Assembly (NCBI GenBank): GCA_934229725.1
Contig: CAKQDX010000002.1
Location: 1-64,000 of the forward strand
Direction: 5' to 3'
DNA: 64,000 nt
DNA from: an uncultured Streptococcus sp.
GTDB taxonomy: Bacteria > Bacillota > Bacilli > Lactobacillales > Streptococcaceae
In this document: positions 1 to 8,399 of the stretch, piece after piece
How the letters are laid out: each line of letters begins with the position of its first letter
Numbering within the stretch: position 1 is the stretch's first letter
Notes under the pieces: generated by a model
Databases searched by the model: none
What the model was told of the DNA's origin: nothing
The model's input: the letters and a program-made list of their open reading frames with translations, nothing else
Made by a program: the position numbers and the translations under genes

Positions 1-10
1 CCTCCGCACA

Positions 11-63
11 GTTGAGTAGGGCTGTAAAAGCTGATGAAATCAGCGTAGTAGAGCCCACTCAAC
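11..63. repeat. Structured intergenic inverted-repeat element
   Basis: A nested hairpin: GTTGAGTAGGGCT at 11-23 pairs with AGCCCACTCAAC at 52-63 with one bulge, enclosing CTGAT-GAA-ATCAG at 31-43. It has no coding frame and ends shortly before a terminator. It looks like the end of a small dispersed element cut by the window edge, but copy number cannot be judged here. Confidence 0.4.
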
Positions 64-96
64 CACTGCGTCTTGCTTGACAATTCAAAAATAATT

Positions 97-129
97 GAGA
101 GGCTAGGACTTTTGTCCCAGCCTCTTTTT
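97..129 (-). terminator. Rho-independent terminator
   Basis: GAGGCTAGGAC (99-109) pairs with GTCCCAGCCTC (114-124), followed by T5 on the plus strand; A-rich flanks make it usable in both directions. It lies downstream of the minus-strand TMEM175-like gene. Confidence 0.6.
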
Positions 130-188
130 GCTGTTTACGAAAACTCTTATCACAATATTTTCTAATAAATTGAGTCACGTTTAGCACA

Positions 189-785
189 CTACTCCCTAAA
201 TTGTCTTGGAATCACGATAAATAAGAAAGATATCATGTCGGCAAGGATAACACCTTCTGTGAAAATACTTAAAGACAAGAGTAGGCCTACTAGTTTGATA
301 CCGATATCCCATCTCATCCACTGGTTCCGTCTCTTGGTCAATTTATGAAAGCTGTCACTATTATTGACTTCATCAAGCGTGCGATAATACCATAGAACAG
401 AAAAGTTGATACAAAGAAAAATCACTCCATAAAAGACTTGCATAGTGCCATTATGGAAATGTGTCGCCAGTAATTGTGTAGCATAGGGGAAAAATGAGGT
501 AAAAAAGAGCAAAATAATTGTAACCCAAACCGTCTTCTGACTTACTTTTTTTATCAGATGATAGGAAGAGTGAATATTAACCCACATCACTCCTAGACGA
601 AAGAATGTAATGGTGTAAGCCAAAAAGTTTACTCGAAGTCCCCATAGTCCTTTCAAATCATAGGTCTTTGGCTTGTCTAGTGTTAATACTAAAAGAGTTA
701 TCACGATAGCCAAAACAGCATCTATAAAAGTACCAAGGCGCTCTTTATCCATTGTTTGTAACTCATGTTTCTTAGTAGAATTCAT
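189..785 (-). CDS. TMEM175-like (DUF1211) integral membrane protein
   Basis: A 198-residue polytopic membrane protein with about five to six hydrophobic segments. The first segment carries RxxxFID at residues 16-22 followed by AVLAIVITLL, close to the RxxxFSD filter motif of TMEM175/DUF1211 potassium-channel-like proteins. The Ser of FSD is Ile here, so channel function is uncertain. Its ATG overlaps the stop of a tiny upstream frame (TAATG), which suggests translational coupling in an operon with the decayed oxidoreductase gene upstream. Family assignment is by motif recognition only; substrate and role are unknown. Confidence 0.7.
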   Translation of the reverse strand: MNSTKKHELQTMDKERLGTFIDAVLAIVITLLVLTLDKPKTYDLKGLWGLRVNFLAYTITFFRLGVMWVNIHSSYHLIKKVSQKTVWVTIILLFFTSFFPYATQLLATHFHNGTMQVFYGVIFLCINFSVLWYYRTLDEVNNSDSFHKLTKRRNQWMRWDIGIKLVGLLLSLSIFTEGVILADMISFLFIVIPRQFRE

Positions 786-908
786 TAACTCATCCCTCCC
801 TTACTCACCACAAACTGAGGTATCAATATTTGCAAAGTCTTGTCTAAAACCATCTCTTTAGTTTCCTCTATATAGGTTTGAAAATGTGCTTTTTGTCGTT
901 TTTTTCAT
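785..908 (-). pseudogene. Tiny ORF disrupted at an A7 run
   Basis: A good Shine-Dalgarno (AAAAGGAG) precedes an ATG at 908 whose frame meets a stop after 15 codons. Removing one A from the A7 run just after the ATG opens a 40-codon frame (starting MKKRQKAHFQ) whose TAA overlaps the ATG of the TMEM175-like gene. This is either a broken small coupling peptide, the tail of a lost regulator, or a site of slippage. I do not recognise the peptide. Confidence 0.35.
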
Positions 909-923
909 GGCAATCTCCTTTTA

Positions 924-1909
924 TCAGAATTGAAACATTATCTTCCCTTGACGGCCTGGTTCTTCCTGAGCTGTCAAAGCTTTTTTATAGTCTTCAATCG
1001 GAAAAATAGCTGAAGGTTTAGGTAAGATCAGCTGTCCTGATAACATCAAATTGAACAAATCATTGAAATAGGACTGCCAGTCTTCTTGACTGGAACTAGC
1101 TAAGATATGTCTGAGATGAAAAACTTCTGCAGATATAGGTAGTTGTCTGCAAATATAGGGCCAATCAACTTGTTGGCCTGATAGAAGACCAATGGTTCTG
1201 AAATATCCTTTCTCCTCAACGCAGCGAGCAAGCTCTGTTCCAGCATTTCCACCAACTGAATCAACAGCTGCGAAAACACCTTGACCATTAGTCAGGGCCA
1301 TGCTCTGTCATAGACACCTTCTCCATCACTTGAAACGATGACAGTCACACCATTCTTCTCTAAGTGTGCTTTTTGCTCCGTTTTTCGAACAACACTAATC
1401 AAGTGAAAATCCATGACTTGGGATAACTGCGAAAAGATTTTCCCTATGGAAGAGAAACCTGCATTGATTAATAGGCTGTCTCCGGGCTTGAGGTTGAACA
1501 CCTCTTTACATAGTACTAAAGCTGTGAGTGGGTTGATATAGGCTTGTGCCGCCGTTACATCTGCCAGACCATCTGGAACTAAAATGAGCTGTTCACGAGT
1601 ACATGTGACAAAGCGTTGCCAGGTCCCTTCTCCACGTAAGGGCAAGACCCGTTTACCAAGCAAGTTAGCATCTCTTGAATCCGCAATCTCCACCACTCGT
1701 CCAACTCCCTCATAACCTAAAAGACTAGGAAGTGTAATACGATGACGGTAGGCCCCTGTCACAGGAATCAGGTCTGAAGGATTGATGGGGGCATAGAGCA
1801 TAGCCACGCGCACTTAGCCTGTCTTTAAAGGAGTCAGTTCATTATTTCTGCCTTTAATGCTGTGCTGAATTTCTCCAAAATGTTCAATAAATAATTGATA
1901 ATTTTCCAT
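924..1909 (-). pseudogene. Decayed zinc-free MDR oxidoreductase (quinone reductase / enoyl reductase-like)
   Basis: Read from the ATG at 1909 the frame gives a typical medium-chain dehydrogenase/reductase start, hits an in-frame TAA at 1814-1816 (where GTG CGC GTG follows, probably once a Glu codon), continues through LYAPINPSDL and the GYEGVGRVVE core to about 1300, then needs a frameshift to continue into FAAVDSVGGNAGTELARC and the C-terminus ending at 924. Domain order (GroES-like then Rossmann) and combined length of about 328 codons fit zinc-free MDR enzymes such as quinone or trans-2-enoyl reductases. Two independent lesions mean it is not functional as written. Downstream genes may still be transcribed from its promoter. 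Confidence 0.8.
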
Positions 1910-1968
1910 AAAGTAAGGTTTCTAAATTTGTATTTACCATTATAGCATTTTCAAACGCTGTCAGACAC

Positions 1969-1998
1969 AAAAAGAGGACCTATCCGGTCCTCTTTTTA
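1969..1998. terminator. Bidirectional terminator
   Basis: AAAAGAGGACC (1970-1980) and GGTCCTCTTTT (1986-1996) form a perfect stem with a 5-nt loop, with A and T tracts on either side. It marks the boundary between native-looking sequence and the foreign-looking segment that follows. Confidence 0.7.
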
Positions 1999-2134
1999 TG
2001 TTAGCTTTTCGTTACCCACTACAATTGACATAGAGCCACTGAAATCAAGGTATTAATGGGAATAACAGCCTAAGATATTTGGAGTTCAGAGAGGGCGCGT
2101 TTGATTTTCAAACTTCGTAACATAACCTATTATT

Positions 2135-3025
2135 CTATTGCTTATTCAACAAGGTCCCACTATCTTGACCAACAACAAGAGCCGCTAGCTCATTGCCCTG
2201 CTGAACGGCCTCTGGCAAGCTCATATTCTGACTTAGACCAGCCAGAAAACCACCGCAGAACGTATCACCAGCTCCAAGCGTATTAACAACCTTGACTTTG
2301 GCCGAACGAACCATCTCAGAATGATGCTTCCCTGCATAAAGATAAGCCCCTTCTTCACCTAAGGTCAGAACAATTGGTGCGTGAGTTTTAACAAAGATTT
2401 CCTGACACTTCATCTCCAAGCTGCTTACTCCCGGAAACAGATATCTAGTTTCGTCTTCATTGCAGTGAATCATAACGTGATTGTCATACAATCTCTGAAG
2501 GGTCTTTTGAGAAATATACTCAATTCTTGGTGAAGCATCAAATAACACCTGAGAATCAGAATTTCGTTTATCCAACGCATCCAGGATGACTCCTGCAACC
2601 TTATCATCTTCCATTTCATAACCACTAATATAAAAAGAATCATAATTAGAGATGTCGATATTCTCGAACCAATCAGGCTGCCAGAGCTGTTCAATGCCGT
2701 TAACAGTCAAAAAGCTCCTCTCACCATCCGGCTCCACAAATGAAATATCCCAGCCATTATCTGCACCATTAACTTTTAGAAGAGGTCGAATACCCATCTT
2801 AGCCATATCCTCCGATACCAAGTCCGCGTATTGGCCTTCCCCAACTGGCACAAATAAATCAGCATCTTGCCCCGCATATTTAATCGCGCCATATACATTA
2901 AAGGCTGATCCACCTACGATATTTGCCCGTAGAAGACCACTAATATCTTCACCAGTCGTTGGTAGCTTTGGAACGTCCATTAACACATCAACAAAGGCCG
3001 CTCCGATCACTAATGTTTTACTCAT
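2135..3025 (-). CDS. PfkB-family sugar/nucleoside kinase
   Basis: A 296-residue ribokinase-fold enzyme. The N-terminal PfkB signature GGSAFNVYGAIKYAG is near residues 38-52 and the C-terminal signature NTLGAGDTFCGGFLAG near 248-263, the latter carrying the GAGD anion hole and catalytic Asp. The family phosphorylates ribose, fructose, nucleosides or pseudouridine with ATP in the cytoplasm. It is the last gene of a three-gene minus-strand operon and starts on the base after the permease stop codon. Together with the glycohydrolase and permease this resembles the E. coli yegU-yegV pairing. The exact substrate cannot be read from the sequence. Codon use looks more like lactobacilli than the surrounding genes. 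Confidence 0.85.
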   Translation of the reverse strand: MSKTLVIGAAFVDVLMDVPKLPTTGEDISGLLRANIVGGSAFNVYGAIKYAGQDADLFVPVGEGQYADLVSEDMAKMGIRPLLKVNGADNGWDISFVEPDGERSFLTVNGIEQLWQPDWFENIDISNYDSFYISGYEMEDDKVAGVILDALDKRNSDSQVLFDASPRIEYISQKTLQRLYDNHVMIHCNEDETRYLFPGVSSLEMKCQEIFVKTHAPIVLTLGEEGAYLYAGKHHSEMVRSAKVKVVNTLGAGDTFCGGFLAGLSQNMSLPEAVQQGNELAALVVGQDSGTLLNKQ

Positions 3026-4384
3026 TTATGCCCCCTTCTTATTTGGAACGGCAACCTTCCACAACAACATGCAAATAATCGCGATTATTGCGGAGACAAA
3101 GACTCCTAAACTATTATTCCTAAAGATACCATGAGCAAATGGCCCATTCCAAATTGCGTTGTTTGTGAACAAGAATCCAGTAGTTGTAGCCAAGATCCAA
3201 GAAATAATTCCCCGCCAATTGAAATGTGTCTTTGAATCATTTTCAAGCAGAGCGACATCATAACTTTGTGATCTGAACATAACACTATCACATAAGAAAA
3301 TTGCCACCCAACTTGATAGACAAATGCCCAGGAAATTTAAGAAGAGCTCAAAATTACTGAGAAAGTTTCCAGAAATAAACAATACATAAATCGGAATTGC
3401 CAAAACGATGGCCCCATGAATCATTAATGAGGTTCGTTGAGTGACGTTAATTCCAATTGTCGCCAAATTAATGCGTGCAGATCGAAACGAAATAATACAT
3501 TGCGGAATGAGTCCGCCAGCTGCAACTAAGAAATAAATTGGCCCGATCCAAGTTGGTAAAGCAGAATACATGACGCCAAACGGATCACCAGTAGTTGCCA
3601 ATGAGGGTTCAATCGTACTGAGCATTACTCCTCCGGCCATTAAGACAAACAAAGGAACGGCTCCGCCCATTGTAGTGTTCCAAAAAGTAGCAGACGGCTT
3701 TGTCTTTTTGGTCACATAGGCTCCCCAGTCGGCAGCAGCCATCGACCATGAAATACCAGATCCGGAAGCAACGATGCTCACAGCAGGAAGGACCCCAGTA
3801 ATCCAACTTCCCGATGGTAGACTAAAAGCTTCCTGCCATTTGGCTTTTAAGAGGAACAACACGAGAATCAGCACAGTTAAAATTCCAAATATCCAACTCA
3901 ACCAGGTTTGTATTTTAGCGAGGGTATCTTCTTTTAATAAACCGGATAGAACAACTAGCCCACCAAAAATCACCAGGGCGACCGCTGTGGTAACTGAAGA
4001 CTTTTCAACATTGATAATACTGAATAGTGATACCAACAACAATGTTCCCGTAATGACATTAACGGCAAGCCAGCCAACCATGTTAAACCAGGCAATCGCA
4101 TTAGGAATTTTATTGCCATGCGTGCCATAGGCCGCCCGACTCAATTTAAAAGTTGTGACCCCTTCTTTTTGACCAATCATTGCGACCCAACCAGGGATCG
4201 CGAAGGACAGCGCACCAACAAGTGACGCAATAATAGCTTGAAAAAATGATAGATGATAACTGACGATCATGGCACCAAACACAAAGCCCATGATACCGAT
4301 ATTGGCTGCGAACCAATTGTAAAAGAGTTTGCCAGCAGTCAACGTTTTCTCCGAATCTGGAATCTTGATAATATTGTCATCCAT
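3026..4384 (-). CDS. NCS1-family nucleobase/nucleoside permease
   Basis: A 452-residue membrane protein with about 12 hydrophobic segments, resembling cytosine/purine permeases (CodB, PurP-like) of the NCS1 family, including the N-terminal NWFAANIGIMGFVFGAMI region. I chose the ATG at 4384 because AAAAGGGG lies about 8 bases upstream; an in-frame GTG at 4393 would overlap the preceding stop. Family members import a nucleobase or related compound with protons or sodium. The position between a glycohydrolase and a kinase suggests uptake of an N-glycoside or its base. Substrate unknown; probably acquired together with its neighbours. Confidence 0.8.
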   Translation of the reverse strand: MDDNIIKIPDSEKTLTAGKLFYNWFAANIGIMGFVFGAMIVSYHLSFFQAIIASLVGALSFAIPGWVAMIGQKEGVTTFKLSRAAYGTHGNKIPNAIAWFNMVGWLAVNVITGTLLLVSLFSIINVEKSSVTTAVALVIFGGLVVLSGLLKEDTLAKIQTWLSWIFGILTVLILVLFLLKAKWQEAFSLPSGSWITGVLPAVSIVASGSGISWSMAAADWGAYVTKKTKPSATFWNTTMGGAVPLFVLMAGGVMLSTIEPSLATTGDPFGVMYSALPTWIGPIYFLVAAGGLIPQCIISFRSARINLATIGINVTQRTSLMIHGAIVLAIPIYVLFISGNFLSNFELFLNFLGICLSSWVAIFLCDSVMFRSQSYDVALLENDSKTHFNWRGIISWILATTTGFLFTNNAIWNGPFAHGIFRNNSLGVFVSAIIAIICMLLWKVAVPNKKGA

Positions 4385-4389
4385 GAATA

Positions 4390-5400
4390 TCACCCCTTTT
4401 GGTTAATGTGGAACTGTAAAATTTTATCCGCGTACTCATTGAAGTCATGCTCGGGATTTTGCTGATCGATTAAGTTAAGCCACTCCACAGGAATGGAAGA
4501 TTGACCATTCTTGGCGCCACAAATTGCGGTTGCCATCGCACCAATGGTGTCAGTATCACCACCAAGGTTGGCGCACATTAAGGCGCATTTTTGAACATCG
4601 CGACAATAATAAGCGATTGAAACCGCAGCGGGGATGCTTTCAGAAATCATTGTTCCTGTGCCAATCAAGTCGTAAATATGCTGACTAAATTTGCCGTCAT
4701 CATCCTTATATTTATGAGCAATCTCAATTCCTAACTGCAAACGATCATGTGTCTTGGCTGCCCATGTGGGGGCACCTAATTTGAAACCAGCATCATTGGC
4801 TCTTAAGGCAAAATCGATTATGTCGTCCCAATTCTGATCGGCCATAGATGCCGTAACGGCTCCAGCAATCATTGACGCTCCACTGATTGAAACATCGCTG
4901 GAATGTGTGATCTTTGTAATATCAAAGACCATTTGGACAAGTTTTGGAAGTTGATTGGGCTCAAATAAAGCACCAATTGGTGAGATTCTCATTCCTGCAC
5001 CGTTAGTCAGTGCCTGATCCGTAATCGGGCGAGGGTCTTGGCCGGCTTTGATGGCCGACAATGCAGCCTTACTACTTGGTCCAAGGATGTTGTTCTCCCA
5101 AGCACCGACTGATTCTGCCCATGCCATAATATGCTTCACCAAAATCTCTGAATTGGGTTGCCAGTTGTTTTCGATTAGTCCGTCCAATATAGCTAGTGCC
5201 TGATTGGTGTCATCGGTGTATTGGCCTTTTTTAAAGTTTTTGGCGATATCGTTACTGTCAGGGCCATCAAGAAAAGTAGTAATTTTTCCACCAAATTGAT
5301 CTCGAATATTCTCGACTGGCCATAATTCCGATGGCATTCCTATTGCATCACCGATGGCTTGGCCGTATAGGACGCCGAGGATTTTGTCTTTGCTGCGCAT
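4390..5400 (-). CDS. ADP-ribosylglycohydrolase-family hydrolase
   Basis: A 336-residue all-alpha ARH/DraG-fold protein. The metal-binding motifs are visible: TDDT at 62-65 and GGDTDT at 280-285, plus GxxxGDAxG near the N-terminus (GQAIGDAIG). Family members hydrolyse N- or O-glycosidic bonds of ADP-ribosyl compounds using two Mg or Mn ions. As the first gene of an operon with an NCS1 permease and a PfkB kinase it probably acts on a small imported glycoside rather than on modified protein; this is inference from the E. coli yegTUV arrangement. RBS AGAGG lies 8 nt before the ATG. No GntR regulator is adjacent, unlike yegW. Confidence 0.85.
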   Translation of the reverse strand: MRSKDKILGVLYGQAIGDAIGMPSELWPVENIRDQFGGKITTFLDGPDSNDIAKNFKKGQYTDDTNQALAILDGLIENNWQPNSEILVKHIMAWAESVGAWENNILGPSSKAALSAIKAGQDPRPITDQALTNGAGMRISPIGALFEPNQLPKLVQMVFDITKITHSSDVSISGASMIAGAVTASMADQNWDDIIDFALRANDAGFKLGAPTWAAKTHDRLQLGIEIAHKYKDDDGKFSQHIYDLIGTGTMISESIPAAVSIAYYCRDVQKCALMCANLGGDTDTIGAMATAICGAKNGQSSIPVEWLNLIDQQNPEHDFNEYADKILQFHINQKG

Positions 5401-5451
5401 GTTTGCGCCTCTCTTTCTGAATTTTGTATTTTAAAAAAAAGTACTTTCTAC

Positions 5452-5468
5452 TTATATTGATAATATAA
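5452..5468. promoter_or_regulatory. AT-rich palindrome upstream of the ARH operon
   Basis: TTATATT-GAT-AATATAA, a perfect 7-bp inverted repeat about 55 bp upstream of the ARH start. It could be a -10 region and operator; no regulator gene is next to it. Confidence 0.3.
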
Positions 5469-5483
5469 CTTATCTGTTGCGGA

Positions 5484-5882
5484 ATGTCTTGTGATTGGCG
5501 CTTTTTGTTAAACTTTTTATCCTTAAGTAGATACGCTTGGGAAGAGCGTAAGTTAGGAGAATTATCTAATATTGTTGGTGGTGGAACACAAAGTACATCG
5601 AACCCTGAATACTGGGACGGTGATATTGATTGGTATGCACCAGCTGAAATTGGAGAACAAAGTTATGTTATTAAAAGTAAAAAGACTATTACTGAACTAG
5701 GTCTAAAGAAGAGTTAAGCTCGAATTTTACCAGTAGGAACCGTCTTATTTACTTCTCGTGCTGGTATCGGAAACACCGCTATATTAGCCAAAGAAGATAC
5801 AACTAATCAAGGGTTTCAATCAATTGTTCCTGATCAAAATAAATTTGATAGTTATTTTATTTTTCAAGAACTAATGAGCTAA
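5484..5882 (+). pseudogene. Type I restriction specificity subunit (HsdS) remnant
   Basis: From about 5530 the frame reads AWEERKLGELSNIVGGGTQS and continues with the D-I-D-W-Y-A-P-A-E-I segment typical of the start of an HsdS target recognition domain. An in-frame TAA at 5715 interrupts it where a Ser codon is expected; the same frame then continues with GTVLFTSRAGIGNTAI to a stop at 5880. Only about one half of one target recognition domain remains, with no hsdM or hsdR nearby. It lies between two foreign-looking operons and may mark an old recombination site. Confidence 0.8.
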
Positions 5883-5924
5883 AGCGATCTGAGGAAGCAC
5901 CCGATGATCATGAAACGTTATTAA

Positions 5925-6005
5925 ACACAAAAGTCACCCATGTGAGTTCTTGCCAGAAGCTGAAGTTAATCCTTCAACCTGGAAAACCCGCAGAGGTGAC
6001 TTTTT
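5925..6005 (-). terminator. Long-stem structure after the ECF operon
   Basis: AAAAGTCACC (5929-5938) pairs with GGTGACTTTT (5995-6004), enclosing a second imperfect stem (CCAG..CTGAAG with CTTCA..CCTGG, 5953-5982). It directly follows the stop of the last ECF gene and ends in a short T run on the minus strand, so it is a plausible terminator of unusual length. Confidence 0.45.
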
Positions 6006-6806
6006 CTATACATCTCGATTTTTCTGGCAATAATCATTAACCGATAAATATGTCTGTGAATCACCCAGCGACTCCGCTATGTCCATAATCCGCGGTGGTA
6101 GTAATCCCACTCGCTGGACAAGTTCGTGATCGCTGAACAATTCCCGTGGACTGCCGGCGAAGCCAAACTTCCCGTGTTCCATAACATACACCGACTCAAA
6201 CTCGGCGGCGACCCAATCCATGTCATGGGTGATGGTCACAACTTGGTGGCCCGAATCAGCCAACTGATGGAAAATTTCGGTCAACTTGCGCCGGCTTTCC
6301 CAATCAAGCGACATCATCGGCTCATCAAATAAATAAATCGCCGGATCCACTGCCAAAACTGTGGCAACGCTCAACAGCTTGCGTTCCGACAATGACAGGT
6401 CATAAGGACTTTCAGCTGTTTTATCATCCAAGCCAACTCTTTTTAGAGCCTCTAAAGCCCGCCTCGTAATCGTGTCGTGGTCATCCATGACCTGCGCGAC
6501 ACTCCACTCCACCTCTCGTTGAACGGTCGGGTTGAAAAGCTGATCGTCAGGATTCTGAAAAGTAATCCCAACCTTCAGTAACTTTTCGACTGGTTTAAGA
6601 TCATTAAAATTTTCTCCATCGATCTTAATCACACCGGTTTGTGGTGTCAGCAAGCCCGTCAACAATTTGAAGAGCGTTGATTTGCCGGCACCATTTTGGC
6701 CGACAATCGCCACCATCGGATCGGCGAAGTGTTTGTCTTCAACATCAAAGCTAAAGGACCGTTCCGGATAAGTGAACGTCAGGTGGTTCAGTTCAATTGT
6801 GGACAT
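6006..6806 (-). CDS. ECF transporter ATPase, EcfA2/CbiO-like, degenerate signature motif
   Basis: A 266-residue ABC ATPase of the ECF energy-coupling module. Walker A GQNGAGKS is at 36-43, Q-loop FQNPDDQL near 83-90, Walker B LFDEP with catalytic Glu162, and the switch His is His194 (TITHD). The ABC signature at 137-141 reads LSLSE instead of LSGGQ. The site formed by its own Walker motifs and the partner's intact LSGGQ should work, while the opposite site should not. It overlaps the upstream ATPase gene by 14 nt and is the last gene of the S-T-A-A' operon. Confidence 0.85.
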   Translation of the reverse strand: MSTIELNHLTFTYPERSFSFDVEDKHFADPMVAIVGQNGAGKSTLFKLLTGLLTPQTGVIKIDGENFNDLKPVEKLLKVGITFQNPDDQLFNPTVQREVEWSVAQVMDDHDTITRRALEALKRVGLDDKTAESPYDLSLSERKLLSVATVLAVDPAIYLFDEPMMSLDWESRRKLTEIFHQLADSGHQVVTITHDMDWVAAEFESVYVMEHGKFGFAGSPRELFSDHELVQRVGLLPPRIMDIAESLGDSQTYLSVNDYCQKNRDV

Positions 6807-7629
6807 AACGAACCTCCTTCAGTTCAGCGTCATTCACCGGATACCGGCCATCAGCCAAGTGCCAATCCATTTTTTGAGCAAGTTGCTGGATTGTCGGGGC
6901 TGGAATCTGCCAGTCAGCTGCCAAATGATTAAACACCTCACCTGGCCTGCCCTGGGCTACCATTTGACCCTCGTGCAGCACCCACACAACGTCGGCGACT
7001 TCGCACAAATCGTCAATTTCACTGGTGACAATGAAGACAGTCGTCTCTTTGACTTGGGCCAGCCATTGGAAAAATTGTCGGCGGCCAAGGGGATCCATCT
7101 GACTGGTCGGATCATCCATAATCAAAACAGCCGGGTTAGCCGCAATCGCCGTGGCAATTGCCAACCGCTGGCTCTGACCACCGGAAAGGCTCTCGGGACA
7201 CAAATTCAGCTGTTCAATCAGCCCCATTTGCGTGGCAACTTCTTCAACCCGTTTTTGAATCAGTCCTTCAGCCATTCCCTGATTAATCAAGTCAAAGGCG
7301 ATTTCATCGGCAACCGTGTCTGCCAACCCGCTTAGTTGGCCAGCTGGATTTTGCAGTACAACTCCATTCATGGCATTATAAACGGGCCAATTGTCGGACA
7401 CTCTCTGGCCAAACATGTGCCAGTCTCCCTCAATCTCAGCAGACACAATTTTGGGAATGACCCCTGCCAGCACACGGCACAAAGTCGATTTGCCGGAGTG
7501 GCTATTCCCGATAATCCCAATCACCTGGCCGGTATGAACCTCCGCGTTAATCTGACGCAGTTGTGGTTGCTCAGTACCCGGATAACGGGTAGTCAAATTT
7601 TCAATTACAATCCGTTTATCTTCGTCCAT
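6793..7629 (-). CDS. ECF transporter ATPase, EcfA1-like, missing catalytic Glu and switch His
   Basis: A 278-residue ABC ATPase. Walker A GNSHSGKS is near 41-48, Q-loop LQNPAGQL near 92-99 and a canonical LSGGQ at 148-152. The Walker B end reads IMDDPTS, so the catalytic Glu is Asp173, and the H-loop reads IVTSEID, with Ser203 in place of His. I chose the ATG at 7629 over a GTG at 7638, since GGGTGGAAG forms the ribosome site. It overlaps the end of the EcfT gene. Its defects complement those of the neighbouring ATPase, which predicts an asymmetric heterodimer with one active ATP site. Confidence 0.85.
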   Translation of the reverse strand: MDEDKRIVIENLTTRYPGTEQPQLRQINAEVHTGQVIGIIGNSHSGKSTLCRVLAGVIPKIVSAEIEGDWHMFGQRVSDNWPVYNAMNGVVLQNPAGQLSGLADTVADEIAFDLINQGMAEGLIQKRVEEVATQMGLIEQLNLCPESLSGGQSQRLAIATAIAANPAVLIMDDPTSQMDPLGRRQFFQWLAQVKETTVFIVTSEIDDLCEVADVVWVLHEGQMVAQGRPGEVFNHLAADWQIPAPTIQQLAQKMDWHLADGRYPVNDAELKEVRYVHN

Positions 7630-8399
7630 ATCTTCCACCCAATCAATAAAATTGCCAATCCAGTCAGACCAATGTGCAGCGTCCGCGACAGGCGATACAC
7701 GCGCTGGGAGGTTCTGACAGTCCGGTTGAGATTATCAAAACCTCTCAGTTGGAGAGAAATCGACCGCGTCATCGATTGATCCAAGGTCTTAATCACCAAT
7801 GGAATTAGAACCGGCAGGACTGACTTTAATTTCTGAATCAACGTTTTTTGCGGATTGGTTCCGCGAACTTTTTGTGCCTGCTGGATTTTCCGCATATTGC
7901 GCATCATTTCCGGCAAAATATAACACACTGACATCAGAACGTAAACGGTTTTATAAGACAATCCGGACAGTTCCAAATAGGCCGCATTTTCTGAAATACT
8001 CGTGGTCACCATAAAAAAGCCACTAGTCAAAATAATCACCAATACTCGACAACCCAGAGTGGTGGCGTAAATCAGGCCTTCTTTGTAGAACGACACCCCA
8101 AGCACAGAAAACAGCACAGTTTGATTCCGACTGTAAAATAACCCTTGGATGATCAGCATGGTGCAAATCAGAAACAGGCTGAATCCCAGCGCCTTAAAGA
8201 TGGTAGAACTCAATTTGGAAAATAACAATAGCAGTATTGCGACAAGAATTAATCCAGCCTGAAGCAATAAATTCATACTGGCAAAGCTCAACAACGTCAT
8301 GTCCAAGATGAACAAGAGCTTAGTAATCGGATCGATCACCTGGTACCACTTGAGCTTGACCCGTGGCGCTCCAGAAATCAATGTTTGATCAGTCATCAT
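7605..8399 (-). CDS. ECF transporter transmembrane coupling protein (EcfT)
   Basis: A 264-residue membrane protein with about five hydrophobic segments and the two coupling-helix signatures of EcfT proteins in modified form: KVRG near residue 197 and LQLRGF near 233, where Ala-Arg-Gly is usual. These helices contact the two ATPases. The gene starts with two tandem ATGs overlapping the stop of the S-component gene, and its 3' end overlaps EcfA1, so the four genes are tightly coupled. A dedicated T component in the same operon as the S component indicates a group I ECF transporter. Confidence 0.8.
   Translation of the reverse strand: MMTDQTLISGAPRVKLKWYQVIDPITKLLFILDMTLLSFASMNLLLQAGLILVAILLLLFSKLSSTIFKALGFSLFLICTMLIIQGLFYSRNQTVLFSVLGVSFYKEGLIYATTLGCRVLVIILTSGFFMVTTSISENAAYLELSGLSYKTVYVLMSVCYILPEMMRNMRKIQQAQKVRGTNPQKTLIQKLKSVLPVLIPLVIKTLDQSMTRSISLQLRGFDNLNRTVRTSQRVYRLSRTLHIGLTGLAILLIGWKIWTKINGL

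Noticed and set aside
2099..2113. GTTTGA-TTT-TCAAAC palindrome after the PfkB gene
   Set aside because: Short, no T tract and no promoter near; function cannot be supported.
2135..5400. Toxin-antitoxin or DraTG nitrogenase-type ADP-ribosylation system for the ARH gene
   Set aside because: No ADP-ribosyltransferase partner is present; the neighbours are a permease and a kinase.
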